DNA of 64,000 nucleotides from Microbacterium schleiferi (GCF_020781975.1 NZ_JAJGNI010000009.1:1-64000); one strand, 5' to 3'; shown: positions 25,691 through 34,228, counted from the stretch's first letter. The notes: generated by a model from the letters alone, not told the origin. Program-made: numbers and translations.

Positions 25691-26311
25691 ATGGGATTCC
25701 TTGACCGACTCTTCGGCACCGAGCCCCAGCACCGGCAGCCATACGCTCAGCAGCCCGCCTCGCCGCGCGCCGCCGGCTATCCGTCCACCACGCCGCCCAA
25801 GAGCGAAGACGAGCTCGCGATCGAGCGCTACCGGTACCTGCTGCGCACCGCGCCGCCCGAGACGATCGAGCAGGTCCACGCCGAAGCCTTCGCGAAGCTC
25901 ACCGAGCCGCAGCGCCAGCAGGTTCTGGCCGACATGACCGCGACGCTCCCGGCATCCGAGCGGCCGCGGTCAGCCGACCCGAACGACATGGCCCGAGCCG
26001 CCACCCGCGCGGAATACATGAACCCGGGCGCTATGGAGCGCACTCTCGGTGGCCAGCGCCAGGGCCCATCTTTCGGCTCCATGGTGGGCTCGTCTCTGCT
26101 GGGCACCGTCGCGGGGTACGTCATCGGCTCCGCGCTCGTGTCGGCGTTCATGGCTCCCATGTTCGCCGCCGACGCGGGGGCCGCGGATGCCGCACCCGCC
26201 GATACCGCTGCCGACACCGGGGCCGATACCGGGTGGAGCGATGCCGCCGGAGGCGGGGACGCGGGCTTCGCCGACGGTGGATTCGGGGACTTCGGCGACT
26301 TCGGTTTCTGA
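25691..26311 (+). CDS. hypothetical protein with Gly/Asp-rich C-terminus
   Basis: A 206-residue protein of no family I recognise. It has three parts. Residues 1-45 are Pro/Gln-rich (MGFLDRLFGTEPQHRQPY). Residues 45-130 are helical and charged (DELAIERYRYLLRTAPPE, LTEPQRQQVLADMTATLP, ARAATRAEYMNPGAMERTL). Then comes a hydrophobic segment SSLLGTVAGYVIGSALVSAF near 140-160 followed by an Ala/Asp/Gly tail that ends in repeated GFGDFGDFGF. The hydrophobic stretch and Gly-rich tail resemble small membrane-associated or aggregation-prone proteins. The start has GGAGGA upstream. It stands between the importer operon and a histidine kinase, apparently with its own transcript. Confidence 0.7.
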   Translation: MGFLDRLFGTEPQHRQPYAQQPASPRAAGYPSTTPPKSEDELAIERYRYLLRTAPPETIEQVHAEAFAKLTEPQRQQVLADMTATLPASERPRSADPNDMARAATRAEYMNPGAMERTLGGQRQGPSFGSMVGSSLLGTVAGYVIGSALVSAFMAPMFAADAGAADAAPADTAADTGADTGWSDAAGGGDAGFADGGFGDFGDFGF

Positions 26312-26352
26312 TCGAGCGGCGCGCGGAGGACTTCGTGCCCGCGCCCGCGCGA

Positions 26353-26358
26353 TAACGT
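26353..26358 (+). promoter_or_regulatory. -10 hexamer, leaderless start of sensor kinase
   Basis: TAACGT followed by six bases and ATG 26365; no ribosome site is present. Confidence 0.55.
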
Positions 26359-26364
26359 TCATTC

Positions 26365-28137
26365 ATGGGGAAGGTGGACACCAGCTCTGTGCGCCGAGGC
26401 GAGAGCCGCTCTGGACGACGCAACACGCTGTGGGGTGCACTCGCGGCGGAGCTGACCCTGAAGCACGACGGGACGCAGGCCCGCGTGGCAGTGCTGCAGC
26501 AACTGATGCTCACCGTCGTTGCGTTGGCGGTCACGGCCTTCGCGGTGATCGCCCGCATCCCCGGAGACCTCACGATGTTCTTCACCGGCGTCGGGATGGT
26601 GTTCGTCCTCGCGGTCGTGACGATGCTCGTTCCCTGGAACCGGCTCTCCCCGTGGGCAGTCGGCGTCATCCCGGTGCTGGACATCGTCGCGATCATGCTG
26701 ATGCGGGTCGCCTTCCCCGAGTCGGGACTCGCGCTGCTGTGGCTGTTCCCCGTCATGTGGCTCTCGGCGTCCCTGGGCTTGGCCGGCTACGTCGCAGCGA
26801 ACCTCTTCGTCTGGGTCGCGTACTGGTGGGTGATCGTCTCGGGGAACGAGTCGGCGTTCAGCTTCGCGCTGCTGCTCATGCCGATCGTGGTTCTGGCAGT
26901 CTCCACCGGCGCGTACCTCAGCGTGCGCCGATTCGCCGCCCAACGCTCGCTCCTGGACAAGCAGGCGCTCGTGCTGGGCCAGAGTCTGGAGCGCACGCAG
27001 CACCAAGAGCAACTGCTGACCCAGGTGCTGGACTCGGTCGATTTCGGTGTGATTCTCATATCCGCTGATGACCGGGTCACGATCGTCAACGAGGCCAATG
27101 AGCGCATGCAGCATGCGCTCATTGACCTCGACGGTCGTGACCGCCTGCCCGCATTCGACGCTGACGGACAGACGCCCCTCGACGCGGAAAGAAGCCCTGT
27201 TGCCCGTGCCCGGCGTGGCGATGTGTTCGACAACCAGATCGTGTGGTTCGGCGCTCCAGACACCACGCGGCGTGCGCTCAGCGTCACGGCTCGGCGTCTT
27301 CGCGATACCCAGGGCGGCGACGCCGGGGCGGTCGTGATTTCTCGCGAAGTCACCTCCGAGCGCACTGCCCTGCAGGCGCGTGACAACGTCGTGGCGTCGG
27401 TCTCGCATGAGCTTCGCGCGCCGCTGACCGCCATCATCGGCTATCTCGACCTCGCTCTGGAGACTGACGGCATCCCCGAGAAGGTCCGCGGTGACCTGGA
27501 TGTGGCCACGCAGAACGCGGAACGGATGATCCAGATCATCTCCGACATCCTCTCGGCGACGTCGTCGTCGAAGTCGACGGTGGATGTGACGGTCTCCCCC
27601 CAGAACGTCGACCTGCAGCATCTGGTGCTCGCGGCGGCAGCCGCGTGGGAGCCGAGCGCGCTGGAGCGGCGGATCACGATCTTCACCGACGACGTGCAGC
27701 CCACCGACGCGTACGTCGACCCGGCGCGGATGCGGCAGGTCGCCGACAACCTCATCAGCAACGCCATCAAGTACGGGCGTGAAGGCGGCTCCGTGCAGCT
27801 GGCCGTCTACGGCGATGACGTGGCGTCCTATCTCCTCGTCCGCGATGACGGCATCGGACTGACGCCGGATGACCAGAATCGTCTGTTCCGGCGCTTCTTC
27901 CGGGCCCGAACCGACGTCGGCGGCACAGGCCTGGGCCTCGCGATCTGCCGCGACATCGTTCGTGCGCACGGCGGCGAGATCATCGTGGGCAGCGAGCAGG
28001 GCGTCGGGTCGGCGTTCCTGGTCCGTCTCCCCGCGAAGGTCGATGTCATGCTGCCACCGATCGACCCCGAAGAAGCACTCGACATGTCGGGTGCGGTCAC
28101 GACCGCGGGACGCTCCGACATGGAGGCAACGGGATGA
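26365..28137 (+). CDS. membrane sensor histidine kinase with PAS-like domain
   Basis: A 590-residue kinase. About six transmembrane helices lie between residues 45 and 200. A short coiled segment leads to a PAS-like domain at about 215-330 (LDSVDFGVILISADDRVTIV). The HisKA domain carries the acceptor His in VVASVSHELRAPLTAIIGYL near 355. The HATPase domain shows VADNLISNAIKYGREGG (N), VRDDGIGLTPDDQNRLFRRF (G1/F) and GGTGLGLAICRDIV (G2). It has no adjacent response regulator; instead it overlaps by 4 bases a degenerate GGDEF membrane protein, so the phosphate partner is elsewhere. ATG 26365 follows TAACGT by six bases, a leaderless arrangement. The signal is unknown. Confidence 0.92.
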   Translation: MGKVDTSSVRRGESRSGRRNTLWGALAAELTLKHDGTQARVAVLQQLMLTVVALAVTAFAVIARIPGDLTMFFTGVGMVFVLAVVTMLVPWNRLSPWAVGVIPVLDIVAIMLMRVAFPESGLALLWLFPVMWLSASLGLAGYVAANLFVWVAYWWVIVSGNESAFSFALLLMPIVVLAVSTGAYLSVRRFAAQRSLLDKQALVLGQSLERTQHQEQLLTQVLDSVDFGVILISADDRVTIVNEANERMQHALIDLDGRDRLPAFDADGQTPLDAERSPVARARRGDVFDNQIVWFGAPDTTRRALSVTARRLRDTQGGDAGAVVISREVTSERTALQARDNVVASVSHELRAPLTAIIGYLDLALETDGIPEKVRGDLDVATQNAERMIQIISDILSATSSSKSTVDVTVSPQNVDLQHLVLAAAAAWEPSALERRITIFTDDVQPTDAYVDPARMRQVADNLISNAIKYGREGGSVQLAVYGDDVASYLLVRDDGIGLTPDDQNRLFRRFFRARTDVGGTGLGLAICRDIVRAHGGEIIVGSEQGVGSAFLVRLPAKVDVMLPPIDPEEALDMSGAVTTAGRSDMEATG

Positions 28138-29402
28138 CCCTCGACCTCTTCTCGGTGAGCGTCATGACGGCGGCAGTGGTGCTGATCGTCGGAGTCATCT
28201 ACGTGTCGGAGACGCTCATCCGCCGCGACGAGGTGTCGGGGCGGCACTGGTCGATCGCGTTTCTTGCCGGCATCCTGACCACCGTCGCCTACGCGGTCTG
28301 GGCAGCCGGGGGCGGGTGGATCGCGGTCGCCGCGGGTAACGCCGCGTTCGTCGCCGCCACCGGGTTCATCTGGATCGGCTGCCGCAGCTACAACGGGCAC
28401 CGCATCGGCTGGGCGTACGTGACCGTCGGTGTCGGCATGACGATCGCCTTCGTCGCGGTCGCCGCGGCCGGTCCGGACGGCGGGGACTGGGCCGGCGTCG
28501 TCTGGATGTACGCGGCGCTCACCGTGCTCGCGTCACTCGCGGTATGGGAAACAGGTCGTGCCCGCTTGGCCCAGACCCGTACGACGATCGCGCTCGGGGT
28601 CGTGCTGGCTGTCGAGGCCGTCTACACGGCGGTGAGGGCCATCGCCTTCCTCATGCTCGGCCCCGACGACCCGGTCTTCCAGGCGTGGTTCTCGACCATC
28701 CCGTCCAGCTTCGTGACGATCGCGCTCGTGATCACCGCCGCGATCGTCACCTCCATCCTGCGAGCCGGACGCGCCGGCACCCGCGGGTACACGAACCTCG
28801 TCGGAGCCGATGGAGCGGACCGCATCCTCACCGAGCCGCAGTTCCGAGCGACGATCACCGACGTGCTCGAACGCGCCTCCGAGAAGGGCATCGGCGTCGG
28901 TGTCATCGCGATGCGCATCGACGACCTTCCCTTCATCGCGAAAGCCTTCGGCAACGAGGTCGGACGCAATGTCGCCGTCGCCGCACGCGACGCGGTACGA
29001 CGAACCGTCGAACCCCTCGCGGTCATCGGCGACGACGGGGCCACGCTGCTGTGGGTGTGCGACACGGCCTGGGACGCGAATGAAGCGCGCCGTCAGGCAT
29101 CCCGACTCGCCTCCGCCGTGTTCGAGGCCCTCCGGACCGTTCCGGACTCCGTCGTGCCCGTCGTCGGAATCGGCGTCGCGGTCACTCACGACTTCGGCTA
29201 CGACGCCTGCACCCTCATCGACGCGGCCGATGCGGCATCCACCCGTTCAGCCAAGTCGGGAGACATTTCGGTGCTGATCGCCGAACCCTCGCAGGCGAAC
29301 CCGACCGGCGCGATCGCCCTTGTCTCTCCCGGATCCACCACCCCTGTGGTTCCCGGATCCACCACTCCCGACACGCCGACAGTGGCGCCGGCGGGGAGCT
29401 GA
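28134..29402 (+). CDS. membrane protein with degenerate GGDEF domain
   Basis: A 422-residue protein with about seven transmembrane helices in residues 5-225 (7TM pattern) followed by a GGDEF-like cytosolic domain at about 235-385 (LTEPQFRATITDVLERASEKG, VGVIAMRIDDLPFIAKAFGN). At the signature position the sequence is IGDDGATLLWV rather than GG[D/E]EF, so cyclic-di-GMP synthesis is unlikely. A nucleotide-binding or scaffolding role is more plausible. The C-terminal 40 residues are Pro/Ser/Thr-rich with an imperfect repeat (SPGSTTPVV, then PGSTTPDT). ATG overlaps the kinase stop by 4 bases, and coaE follows after 2 bases. The coupling suggests a shared signalling unit with the kinase. Confidence 0.85.
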   Translation: MTLDLFSVSVMTAAVVLIVGVIYVSETLIRRDEVSGRHWSIAFLAGILTTVAYAVWAAGGGWIAVAAGNAAFVAATGFIWIGCRSYNGHRIGWAYVTVGVGMTIAFVAVAAAGPDGGDWAGVVWMYAALTVLASLAVWETGRARLAQTRTTIALGVVLAVEAVYTAVRAIAFLMLGPDDPVFQAWFSTIPSSFVTIALVITAAIVTSILRAGRAGTRGYTNLVGADGADRILTEPQFRATITDVLERASEKGIGVGVIAMRIDDLPFIAKAFGNEVGRNVAVAARDAVRRTVEPLAVIGDDGATLLWVCDTAWDANEARRQASRLASAVFEALRTVPDSVVPVVGIGVAVTHDFGYDACTLIDAADAASTRSAKSGDISVLIAEPSQANPTGAIALVSPGSTTPVVPGSTTPDTPTVAPAGS

Positions 29403-29404
29403 TC

Positions 29405-30025
29405 GTGCCGCTGATCGCCCTGACCGGAGGGATCGCCGCAGGCAAATCCACGGTCGCGGCCCGTCTTGCCGAGCTCGGCGCCGTGATCGTCGACGCCGAT
29501 CAGATCGTGCGGGACGTGCAGAGACCCGGGTCGCCGGTGCTCTACAGCATCGCCGACGAGTTCGGTGACGGCATCCTCTCTGATGACGGATCGCTGAACC
29601 GTCCGGCGCTGGGTGCCCTCGTGTTCGGCGACCCCGATCGACTTGCCGCACTCAATGCGATAGTCCACCCGGCGGTGCGGGACGAGTCTGCCCGCCGCTT
29701 CGGGGAGGCCTTCGCGGCGGACCCCGACGCCGTCGTCGTGTACGACGTGCCGCTGCTGGTGGAGGCGCGGGTCGACGATCCGTGGGAGCTCGTCGTCGTC
29801 GCCCATGCTCCCGCCGAGGTGCGCGAACAACGCCTCGTCGACCTGCGCGGCATGAGCCGGCAGGATGCTGCATCCCGGATCGCCTCACAGGTGCCCGACG
29901 AGGCGCGGCTCGCGATCGCCGACGTCGTGATCGACACCGCGGGGACCCTCGCGCAGACCCGCGATCAGGTCGACGTGCTCTGGGAGGCGTTGCCGTTGCG
30001 GATCGCCGCCCGTCGGTCGCGCTGA
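29405..30025 (+). CDS. coaE: dephospho-CoA kinase
   Basis: CoaE performs the last step of coenzyme A synthesis, phosphorylating the 3'-hydroxyl of dephospho-CoA with ATP. The 206-residue protein has the P-loop LTGGIAAGKSTVAARLAELG (residues 6-16), then VIVDADQIVRDVQRPGSPV, the family block LNAIVHPAVR, YDVPLLVEA (Walker-B-like) and RMSRQDAASRIASQ-type lid region (here GMSRQDAASRIASQVP). GTG 29405 is two bases after the GGDEF gene stop and depends on coupling. Its last 61 bases overlap the end of the convergent DUF4126 gene. In Microbacteriaceae coaE is typically close to uvrB, as here. Confidence 0.96.
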   Translation: MPLIALTGGIAAGKSTVAARLAELGAVIVDADQIVRDVQRPGSPVLYSIADEFGDGILSDDGSLNRPALGALVFGDPDRLAALNAIVHPAVRDESARRFGEAFAADPDAVVVYDVPLLVEARVDDPWELVVVAHAPAEVREQRLVDLRGMSRQDAASRIASQVPDEARLAIADVVIDTAGTLAQTRDQVDVLWEALPLRIAARRSR

Positions 30026-30594
30026 CGTCGCCAGCGCGGGATCCACACGATCGCCGTCACGATCACGCCGATCAGCAAGAGGAACCCGACGATCGGCAGC
30101 ACGATCGCGAAGACCGAGAGTGCGAGGCTCGACACGTCCTCGGCGGTGCTCACGATCGGGGCCGCGACGCCCGCCGTCGCCGCGTTCGCGACGGGCCGAA
30201 CGGATGCCTTCACCACGTGGATGGCGAGCGCTATCGCGACGCCGATGCCGATCGCCACCCAGTTCTGATTCGCGAAGAACGCGCTCGGATCATCCACCCG
30301 CACGGTCTCGGCGCTCGCTCCGGCACCGAAAGCGATCCCGCCGGAGGCGGGCCGGATGACCGTCTGCACCGCGTCGTTGATGGAATCGACCACCGGGACC
30401 TTGTCGGCGACGATCTCCAGAACGAGCAGGGCGCCGATGATCCAGAGGGCGAGATCGCTGGATAGCCACGCCCATGAGGCCGGGAGCTCGATCGCGTCGA
30501 AGAAGCGGTTGGCGAGCCCGAGCACCAGGAGCGGCATCCACGCGTTCAGGCCTGCCGCTGCGGCAAGACCGGATCCCACGAAGAACTCGAGCAC
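29965..30594 (-). CDS. DUF4126 family membrane protein
   Basis: A 209-residue membrane protein. [20 protein letters not shown] at the N-terminus, then [20 protein letters not shown] and ASAGI-like [13 protein letters not shown], are hallmarks of DUF4126, a family of unknown function with four to six helices. A hydrophobic hairpin and a basic tail ([16 protein letters not shown]) end the protein. GTG 30594 lies six bases after TACCCT on the minus strand; the adjacent GGAGG is too close to serve as ribosome site, favouring a leaderless message. The 3' end overlaps coaE by 61 bases in the opposite direction, so the two transcripts form a convergent overlap. Confidence 0.82.
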   Translation of the reverse strand: MLEFFVGSGLAAAAGLNAWMPLLVLGLANRFFDAIELPASWAWLSSDLALWIIGALLVLEIVADKVPVVDSINDAVQTVIRPASGGIAFGAGASAETVRVDDPSAFFANQNWVAIGIGVAIALAIHVVKASVRPVANAATAGVAAPIVSTAEDVSSLALSVFAIVLPIVGFLLLIGVIVTAIVWIPRWRRQRDRRAAIRNGNASQSTST

Positions 30595-30600
30595 CCCTCC

Positions 30601-30606
30601 AGGGTA
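30601..30606 (-). promoter_or_regulatory. -10 hexamer, leaderless start of DUF4126 gene
   Basis: Minus strand TACCCT, six bases, GTG 30594. The same TACCCTGGAG block, with one base changed downstream, precedes uvrB on the other strand. Confidence 0.5.
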
Positions 30607-30690
30607 GGCATCCTTCCTCCTGCCTGCACCGTCCTCGTCCCGAACTCGGATCCGGGACGTGGGCACGGTCCCGATGTCCGAGGGCGCGCC

Positions 30691-30696
30691 TACCCT
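30691..30696 (+). promoter_or_regulatory. -10 hexamer, leaderless start of uvrB
   Basis: TACCCT followed by six bases and GTG 30703. No LexA-type box was found in the 100 bases upstream by eye. Confidence 0.5.
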
Positions 30697-30702
30697 GGAG
30701 AG

Positions 30703-32784
30703 GTGCAGACCACGCGATCCGTCAGGCCCTTCGAAGTCGTCAGCGAGTACGCGCCCTCGGGTGACCAGCCGCAGGCGATCGCCGAGCTCGCAGCGCGCAT
30801 CAATGCGGGCGAGACGGATGTCGTGCTGCTGGGCGCGACGGGAACGGGTAAGTCCGCGACCACGGCCTGGCTCGTGGAGCAGGTGCAGCGACCGACTCTC
30901 GTGCTCGCCCACAACAAGACCCTCGCCGCGCAGCTGGCCAACGAGTTCCGCGAACTCATGCCGAACAACGCCGTCGAGTACTTCGTGTCGTACTACGACT
31001 ACTACCAACCCGAGGCGTACGTGCCGCAGACCGACACGTTCATCGAGAAGGACTCGTCGATCAACGCCGAGGTCGAGCGCCTTCGTCACTCGACGACCAA
31101 CTCGCTGCTCTCACGCCGCGACGTCGTCGTGGTCTCGACAGTGTCGTGCATCTACGGTCTCGGTGCTCCCGAGGAGTATCTGCGGGCGATGGTCGCGCTG
31201 CAGGTGGGGGAGCGGTATGACCGCGACGCCCTCATCCGCAAGTTCATCGCGATGCAGTACAACCGCAACGACGTCGACTTCTCCCGCGGCAACTTCCGCG
31301 TCCGTGGTGACACGATCGAGATCATCCCGGTGTACGAGGAGTACGCCATCCGCATCGAGCTGTTCGGCGACGAGATCGAGGCGCTCTACCTGCTGCATCC
31401 GCTCACCGGCGATGTCATCCAGAAGATGGATTCGGTGCCGATCTTCCCGGCCTCGCACTACGTGGCAGGAACCGAGACCGTGCAGCGTGCGATCGGCACG
31501 ATCGAAGACGAGCTCGCATCGCGTCTGAAAGAACTCGAGTCCCAGCAGAAGCTGCTCGAGGCCCAGCGCTTGCGGATGCGCACCACCTTCGATCTCGAGA
31601 TGCTGCAACAACTGGGCTTCTGTTCGGGCATCGAGAACTATTCGCGGCACCTCGACGGTCGCCAGCCGGGGGAGCCGCCCCACACGCTGCTCGACTTCTT
31701 CCCCGACGACTTCCTGCTCGTGATCGACGAGTCGCACGTCACCGTGCCGCAGATAGGCGCAATGTACGAGGGGGATGCCTCCCGCAAGCGCACCCTCGTC
31801 GACCACGGCTTTCGGCTGCCGTCAGCGCTCGACAACCGCCCGTTGCGCTTCGATGAGTTCAAGAACCGCGTCGGGCAGACCGTCTATCTGTCTGCGACTC
31901 CCGGGCGGTACGAGATGGGGATCGCTGACGGGGTCGTCGAGCAGATCATCCGTCCTACCGGCCTCGTCGACCCCGAGATCGTCGTCAAGCCGTCCAAGGG
32001 ACAGATCGACGACCTCCTCGAAGAGATCCGCGTCCGCGTCGAGCGCGACGAGCGAGTCCTCGTGACGACCCTCACCAAGAAGATGGCCGAGGAACTCACC
32101 GACTTCCTCGGCGAGCACGGCGTGCGCGTGCGGTATCTGCACTCGGACGTCGACACCCTCCGCCGCGTCGAACTGCTCAGTGAGCTCCGCGCCGGCGTCT
32201 ACGACGTGCTGGTCGGCATCAACCTGCTTCGCGAGGGACTGGACCTTCCCGAGGTCTCACTCGTGTCGATCCTGGATGCCGACAAAGAGGGGTTCCTGCG
32301 ATCGGGCACGTCCCTCATCCAGACGATCGGTCGCGCCGCCCGAAACGTGTCCGGCCAGGTGCACATGTACGCCGACACGGTCACCGACTCGATGCGCGCA
32401 GCGATCGATGAGACCGACCGCCGGCGCGAGAGGCAGATCGCGTACAACAAAGAGCACGGCATCGACCCGCAGCCGCTTCGCAAGAAGATCGCCGACATCA
32501 CCGATGCACTGATCCGCGAGGGCGCCGACACGAAGGCGATGCTGAACCGCAAGGATGCCGCCGCATCCAAGAACGGCAAGGGCAAGAGCCCCACCCCGAA
32601 CCTGCGTCGCGAGGGGATCGCCGCCGAGGGTGCGACGCAGCTCGAAGCGATGATCAGCGACCTCTCCGACCAGATGCTGGCCGCGGCCGGGGAACTGAAG
32701 TTCGAGCTCGCGGCCCGCCTGCGTGATGAACTGCAAGACCTGAAGAAGGAACTGCGAGCCATGGAGCGGGCAGGTCACGCCTGA
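30703..32784 (+). CDS. uvrB: UvrABC excinuclease subunit B
   Basis: UvrB verifies damage delivered by UvrA and recruits UvrC for nucleotide excision repair. The 693-residue protein has the Walker [19 protein letters not shown] near residue 45, and the Tyr-rich beta-hairpin [20 protein letters not shown] near 95. Helicase motifs follow: [12 protein letters not shown] (Walker B/DEAD-like), YLSATPG, and [17 protein letters not shown] with [20 protein letters not shown]. The C-terminal UVR domain (about 650-685) ends the protein. The start is GTG 30703. It is separated from uvrA/uvrC by 1.5 kb containing a broken VOC gene and a MarR regulator. Confidence 0.98.
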   Translation: MQTTRSVRPFEVVSEYAPSGDQPQAIAELAARINAGETDVVLLGATGTGKSATTAWLVEQVQRPTLVLAHNKTLAAQLANEFRELMPNNAVEYFVSYYDYYQPEAYVPQTDTFIEKDSSINAEVERLRHSTTNSLLSRRDVVVVSTVSCIYGLGAPEEYLRAMVALQVGERYDRDALIRKFIAMQYNRNDVDFSRGNFRVRGDTIEIIPVYEEYAIRIELFGDEIEALYLLHPLTGDVIQKMDSVPIFPASHYVAGTETVQRAIGTIEDELASRLKELESQQKLLEAQRLRMRTTFDLEMLQQLGFCSGIENYSRHLDGRQPGEPPHTLLDFFPDDFLLVIDESHVTVPQIGAMYEGDASRKRTLVDHGFRLPSALDNRPLRFDEFKNRVGQTVYLSATPGRYEMGIADGVVEQIIRPTGLVDPEIVVKPSKGQIDDLLEEIRVRVERDERVLVTTLTKKMAEELTDFLGEHGVRVRYLHSDVDTLRRVELLSELRAGVYDVLVGINLLREGLDLPEVSLVSILDADKEGFLRSGTSLIQTIGRAARNVSGQVHMYADTVTDSMRAAIDETDRRRERQIAYNKEHGIDPQPLRKKIADITDALIREGADTKAMLNRKDAAASKNGKGKSPTPNLRREGIAAEGATQLEAMISDLSDQMLAAAGELKFELAARLRDELQDLKKELRAMERAGHA

Positions 32785-32829
32785 CGCCGCCGAGCTGGCC
32801 GCGAGCTCACGGATAGAAACGGAGCGGAT

Positions 32830-33254
32830 GTGGAGCAACGACTGAGCCTGATCACCCTCGGGGTTTCGGACCTCGAGCGCGCGATCGCGTTCTATCGCGG
32901 GCTCGGGTGGGAGCCGCATCCCGGGTCGGTTCCCGGGAGGTTGTGTTCTTCCAGCTCGACGGCATGGCCTTCGCCATCTGGAGCCGGGCGAAGCTCGCCG
33001 CAGACTCTGCGGTCACCGACGGCGGTGGATGGGGCGGCGTGACCCTCGCTCACAATGTGCGATCACCCGAGGAGGTCGATGCGACTCTCACGGATGCCGC
33101 GGCGGCCGGCGCGCGCGTCACACGTGCCGGTGCGCCGACGCCCTGGGGTGGCTACTCGGGAGTGTTCATCGATCCCGACGGCCACCCGTGGGAGGTCGCG
33201 CACAACCCCGCCTGGCCACTAGATGCTGCCGGTCGCGTCACGATCGGATCGTGA
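32830..33254 (+). pseudogene. VOC (glyoxalase/bleomycin-resistance) family gene with a frameshift
   Basis: Two overlapping frames together spell one VOC-fold protein of about 140 residues. The first (from GTG 32830) gives LITLGVSDLERAIAFYRGLG, a typical N-terminal VOC strand-helix. The second gives EVVFFQLDGMAFAIWSRAKL and, later, GGYSGVFIDPDGHPWEVAHN with the C-terminal metal-ligand Glu region. The switch occurs at CCCGGGAGG (32932-32940): adding one G after 32937 would restore a continuous protein. So either a base was lost in a G-run or the sequence has an error there. The GTG start has GGAG 7 bases before it. VOC proteins bind metals or small toxic molecules; the substrate here is unknown. 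Confidence 0.75.
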
Positions 33255-33343
33255 TGAGGTTCGTCGACCCATAGGTCATCCTCTTCGTGCGCCGTTGCGA
33301 CCGCGTATGGGGGCACGGCACGCCAAGCCGTCCGACGGATGCC

Positions 33344-33790
33344 CTAACCGGCCAGGTTCGGCATCCGGCCTGCGAACGGCTGAAGTCCGTCGCGCAGCTC
33401 CTTGAGCTGTTCGACCCCCAGCCCGGTGACGGCCATGATGCGGCGCGGAACCTCGAGGGCATCCTCGCGCAACGCGCGGCCTTCAGCTGTCAGCCCGATG
33501 TCGAGCACCCGCTCGTCCTCCGGTCGCCGGGTGCGTGTCACACGGCCCTGCGCTTCGAGGCGCTTGACGAGGGGGGAGAGGGTCGCGGGCTCCATCGCGA
33601 GTTCCTCGGCGAGCTCGCCCAGTGATCTGGGTGATTGCTCCCACAATGCGAGCATGACGAGGTACTGCGGATGCGTCAGCCCGAGCGGTTCGAGGATCGG
33701 ACGGTAGATCGACACGACGTTTCGTGCGGCCGTCACCAGTGCGAAGCACACCTGGTTGTCGAGCTTCAGCAGATCTTCCTCGTCGGACAT
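33344..33790 (-). CDS. MarR-family regulator, OhrR-like
   Basis: A 148-residue winged-helix repressor. The N-terminus LDNQVCFALVTAARNVVSIY retains the Cys (about residue 15) that senses organic peroxides in OhrR. The sequence continues LEPLGLTHPQYLVMLALWE and LGELAEELAMEPATLSPLVK, the DNA-recognition helix, followed by the wing RRPEDERVLDIGLT. OhrR normally has LTPLLKRLE; here it is LSPLVKRLE. It lies divergently from a small Cys-rich protein gene, and the short interval holds an inverted repeat TTAGT-AC-ACTAA that probably is its operator. The start ATG 33790 follows TAGACT by six bases (leaderless). It likely represses itself and its neighbour. Confidence 0.88.
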   Translation of the reverse strand: MSDEEDLLKLDNQVCFALVTAARNVVSIYRPILEPLGLTHPQYLVMLALWEQSPRSLGELAEELAMEPATLSPLVKRLEAQGRVTRTRRPEDERVLDIGLTAEGRALREDALEVPRRIMAVTGLGVEQLKELRDGLQPFAGRMPNLAG

Positions 33791-33796
33791 GTGGCC

Positions 33797-33802
33797 AGTC
33801 TA
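33797..33802 (-). promoter_or_regulatory. -10 hexamer of the marR-type gene
   Basis: Minus strand TAGACT, six bases, ATG 33790. It lies 9 bases from the palindrome at 33811-33822. Confidence 0.5.
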
Positions 33803-33810
33803 GCAATCCG

Positions 33811-33822
33811 TTAGTACACTAA
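33811..33822. promoter_or_regulatory. probable OhrR/MarR operator
   Basis: Inverted repeat TTAGT, AC, ACTAA in the 37-base interval between the divergent regulator and the small Cys-rich gene. It overlaps TACACT (33815-33820), the likely -10 of the rightward gene, so bound repressor would block it. AT-rich palindromes of this kind are typical MarR sites. Confidence 0.5.
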
Positions 33823-33827
33823 ACATC

Positions 33828-34070
33828 ATGACACGAACGAATGAGGCGCCGAAGCGACCGCTCCGTGAGCGAGTGCGCGAGGCAGGCGGTTGGTACACCT
33901 GGTTCAACACCAACCTCATCCGCGTGGCCGGCCCGCCTCAGGTGAGCCCGCTGGAACCGGGGCCGAGCGCCGAGGAGCGTGCCGAGCGCGCGTGCCCGCT
34001 CTGCCACCAGCCGATGAATCGCCACACGTTCGACAGGTCAGGCGACAAGCCCCTCATGCACTGCCCCTGA
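33828..34070 (+). CDS. small Cys-rich hypothetical protein
   Basis: An 80-residue hydrophilic protein. The N-terminus is basic (MTRTNEAPKRPLRERVREAG), then a Trp/aromatic patch WYTWFNTNLIRVAGPPQV. The C-terminal part carries CPLCHQPMNRHTF then HCP, a possible zinc-binding cluster of three Cys and several His. I do not recognise a named family. ATG 33828 lies seven bases after TACACT. It is divergent from the OhrR-like regulator and probably controlled by it through the palindrome in between, which would make it a peroxide- or thiol-stress gene. This is inference. Confidence 0.6.
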   Translation: MTRTNEAPKRPLRERVREAGGWYTWFNTNLIRVAGPPQVSPLEPGPSAEERAERACPLCHQPMNRHTFDRSGDKPLMHCP

Positions 34071-34144
34071 GTTCCAACTCCAGCTCCCATCTAGGTTCGG
34101 TGGCGCCGTTTTGCGGATGATAAGGCGACCGACCCGCAAGAAGG

Positions 34145-34228
34145 CGCGACCGAAAGTCGGGATTCCACGTTCGGTCGCGTCGTGATGCGTGTCACACGGC
34201 ACGGAGGCGACACAAAGACGCGACCGAA
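34145..34228. repeat. nested inverted repeats upstream of uvrA
   Basis: Three copies of CGCGACCGAA: 34145-34154 (plus), 34170-34179 (inverted) and 34219-34228 (plus). The first two form a 10-bp stem with a 15-base loop; the second and third form a 12-bp stem (GACGCGACCGAA). The two hairpins exclude each other. They could end the upstream small gene or control uvrA. Confidence 0.65.

Noticed and set aside
30600-30702. Possible LexA/SOS box upstream of uvrB
   Set aside because: No sequence close to the actinobacterial palindrome CGAAC-N4-GTTCG was found between the divergent starts; the same holds before uvrA.
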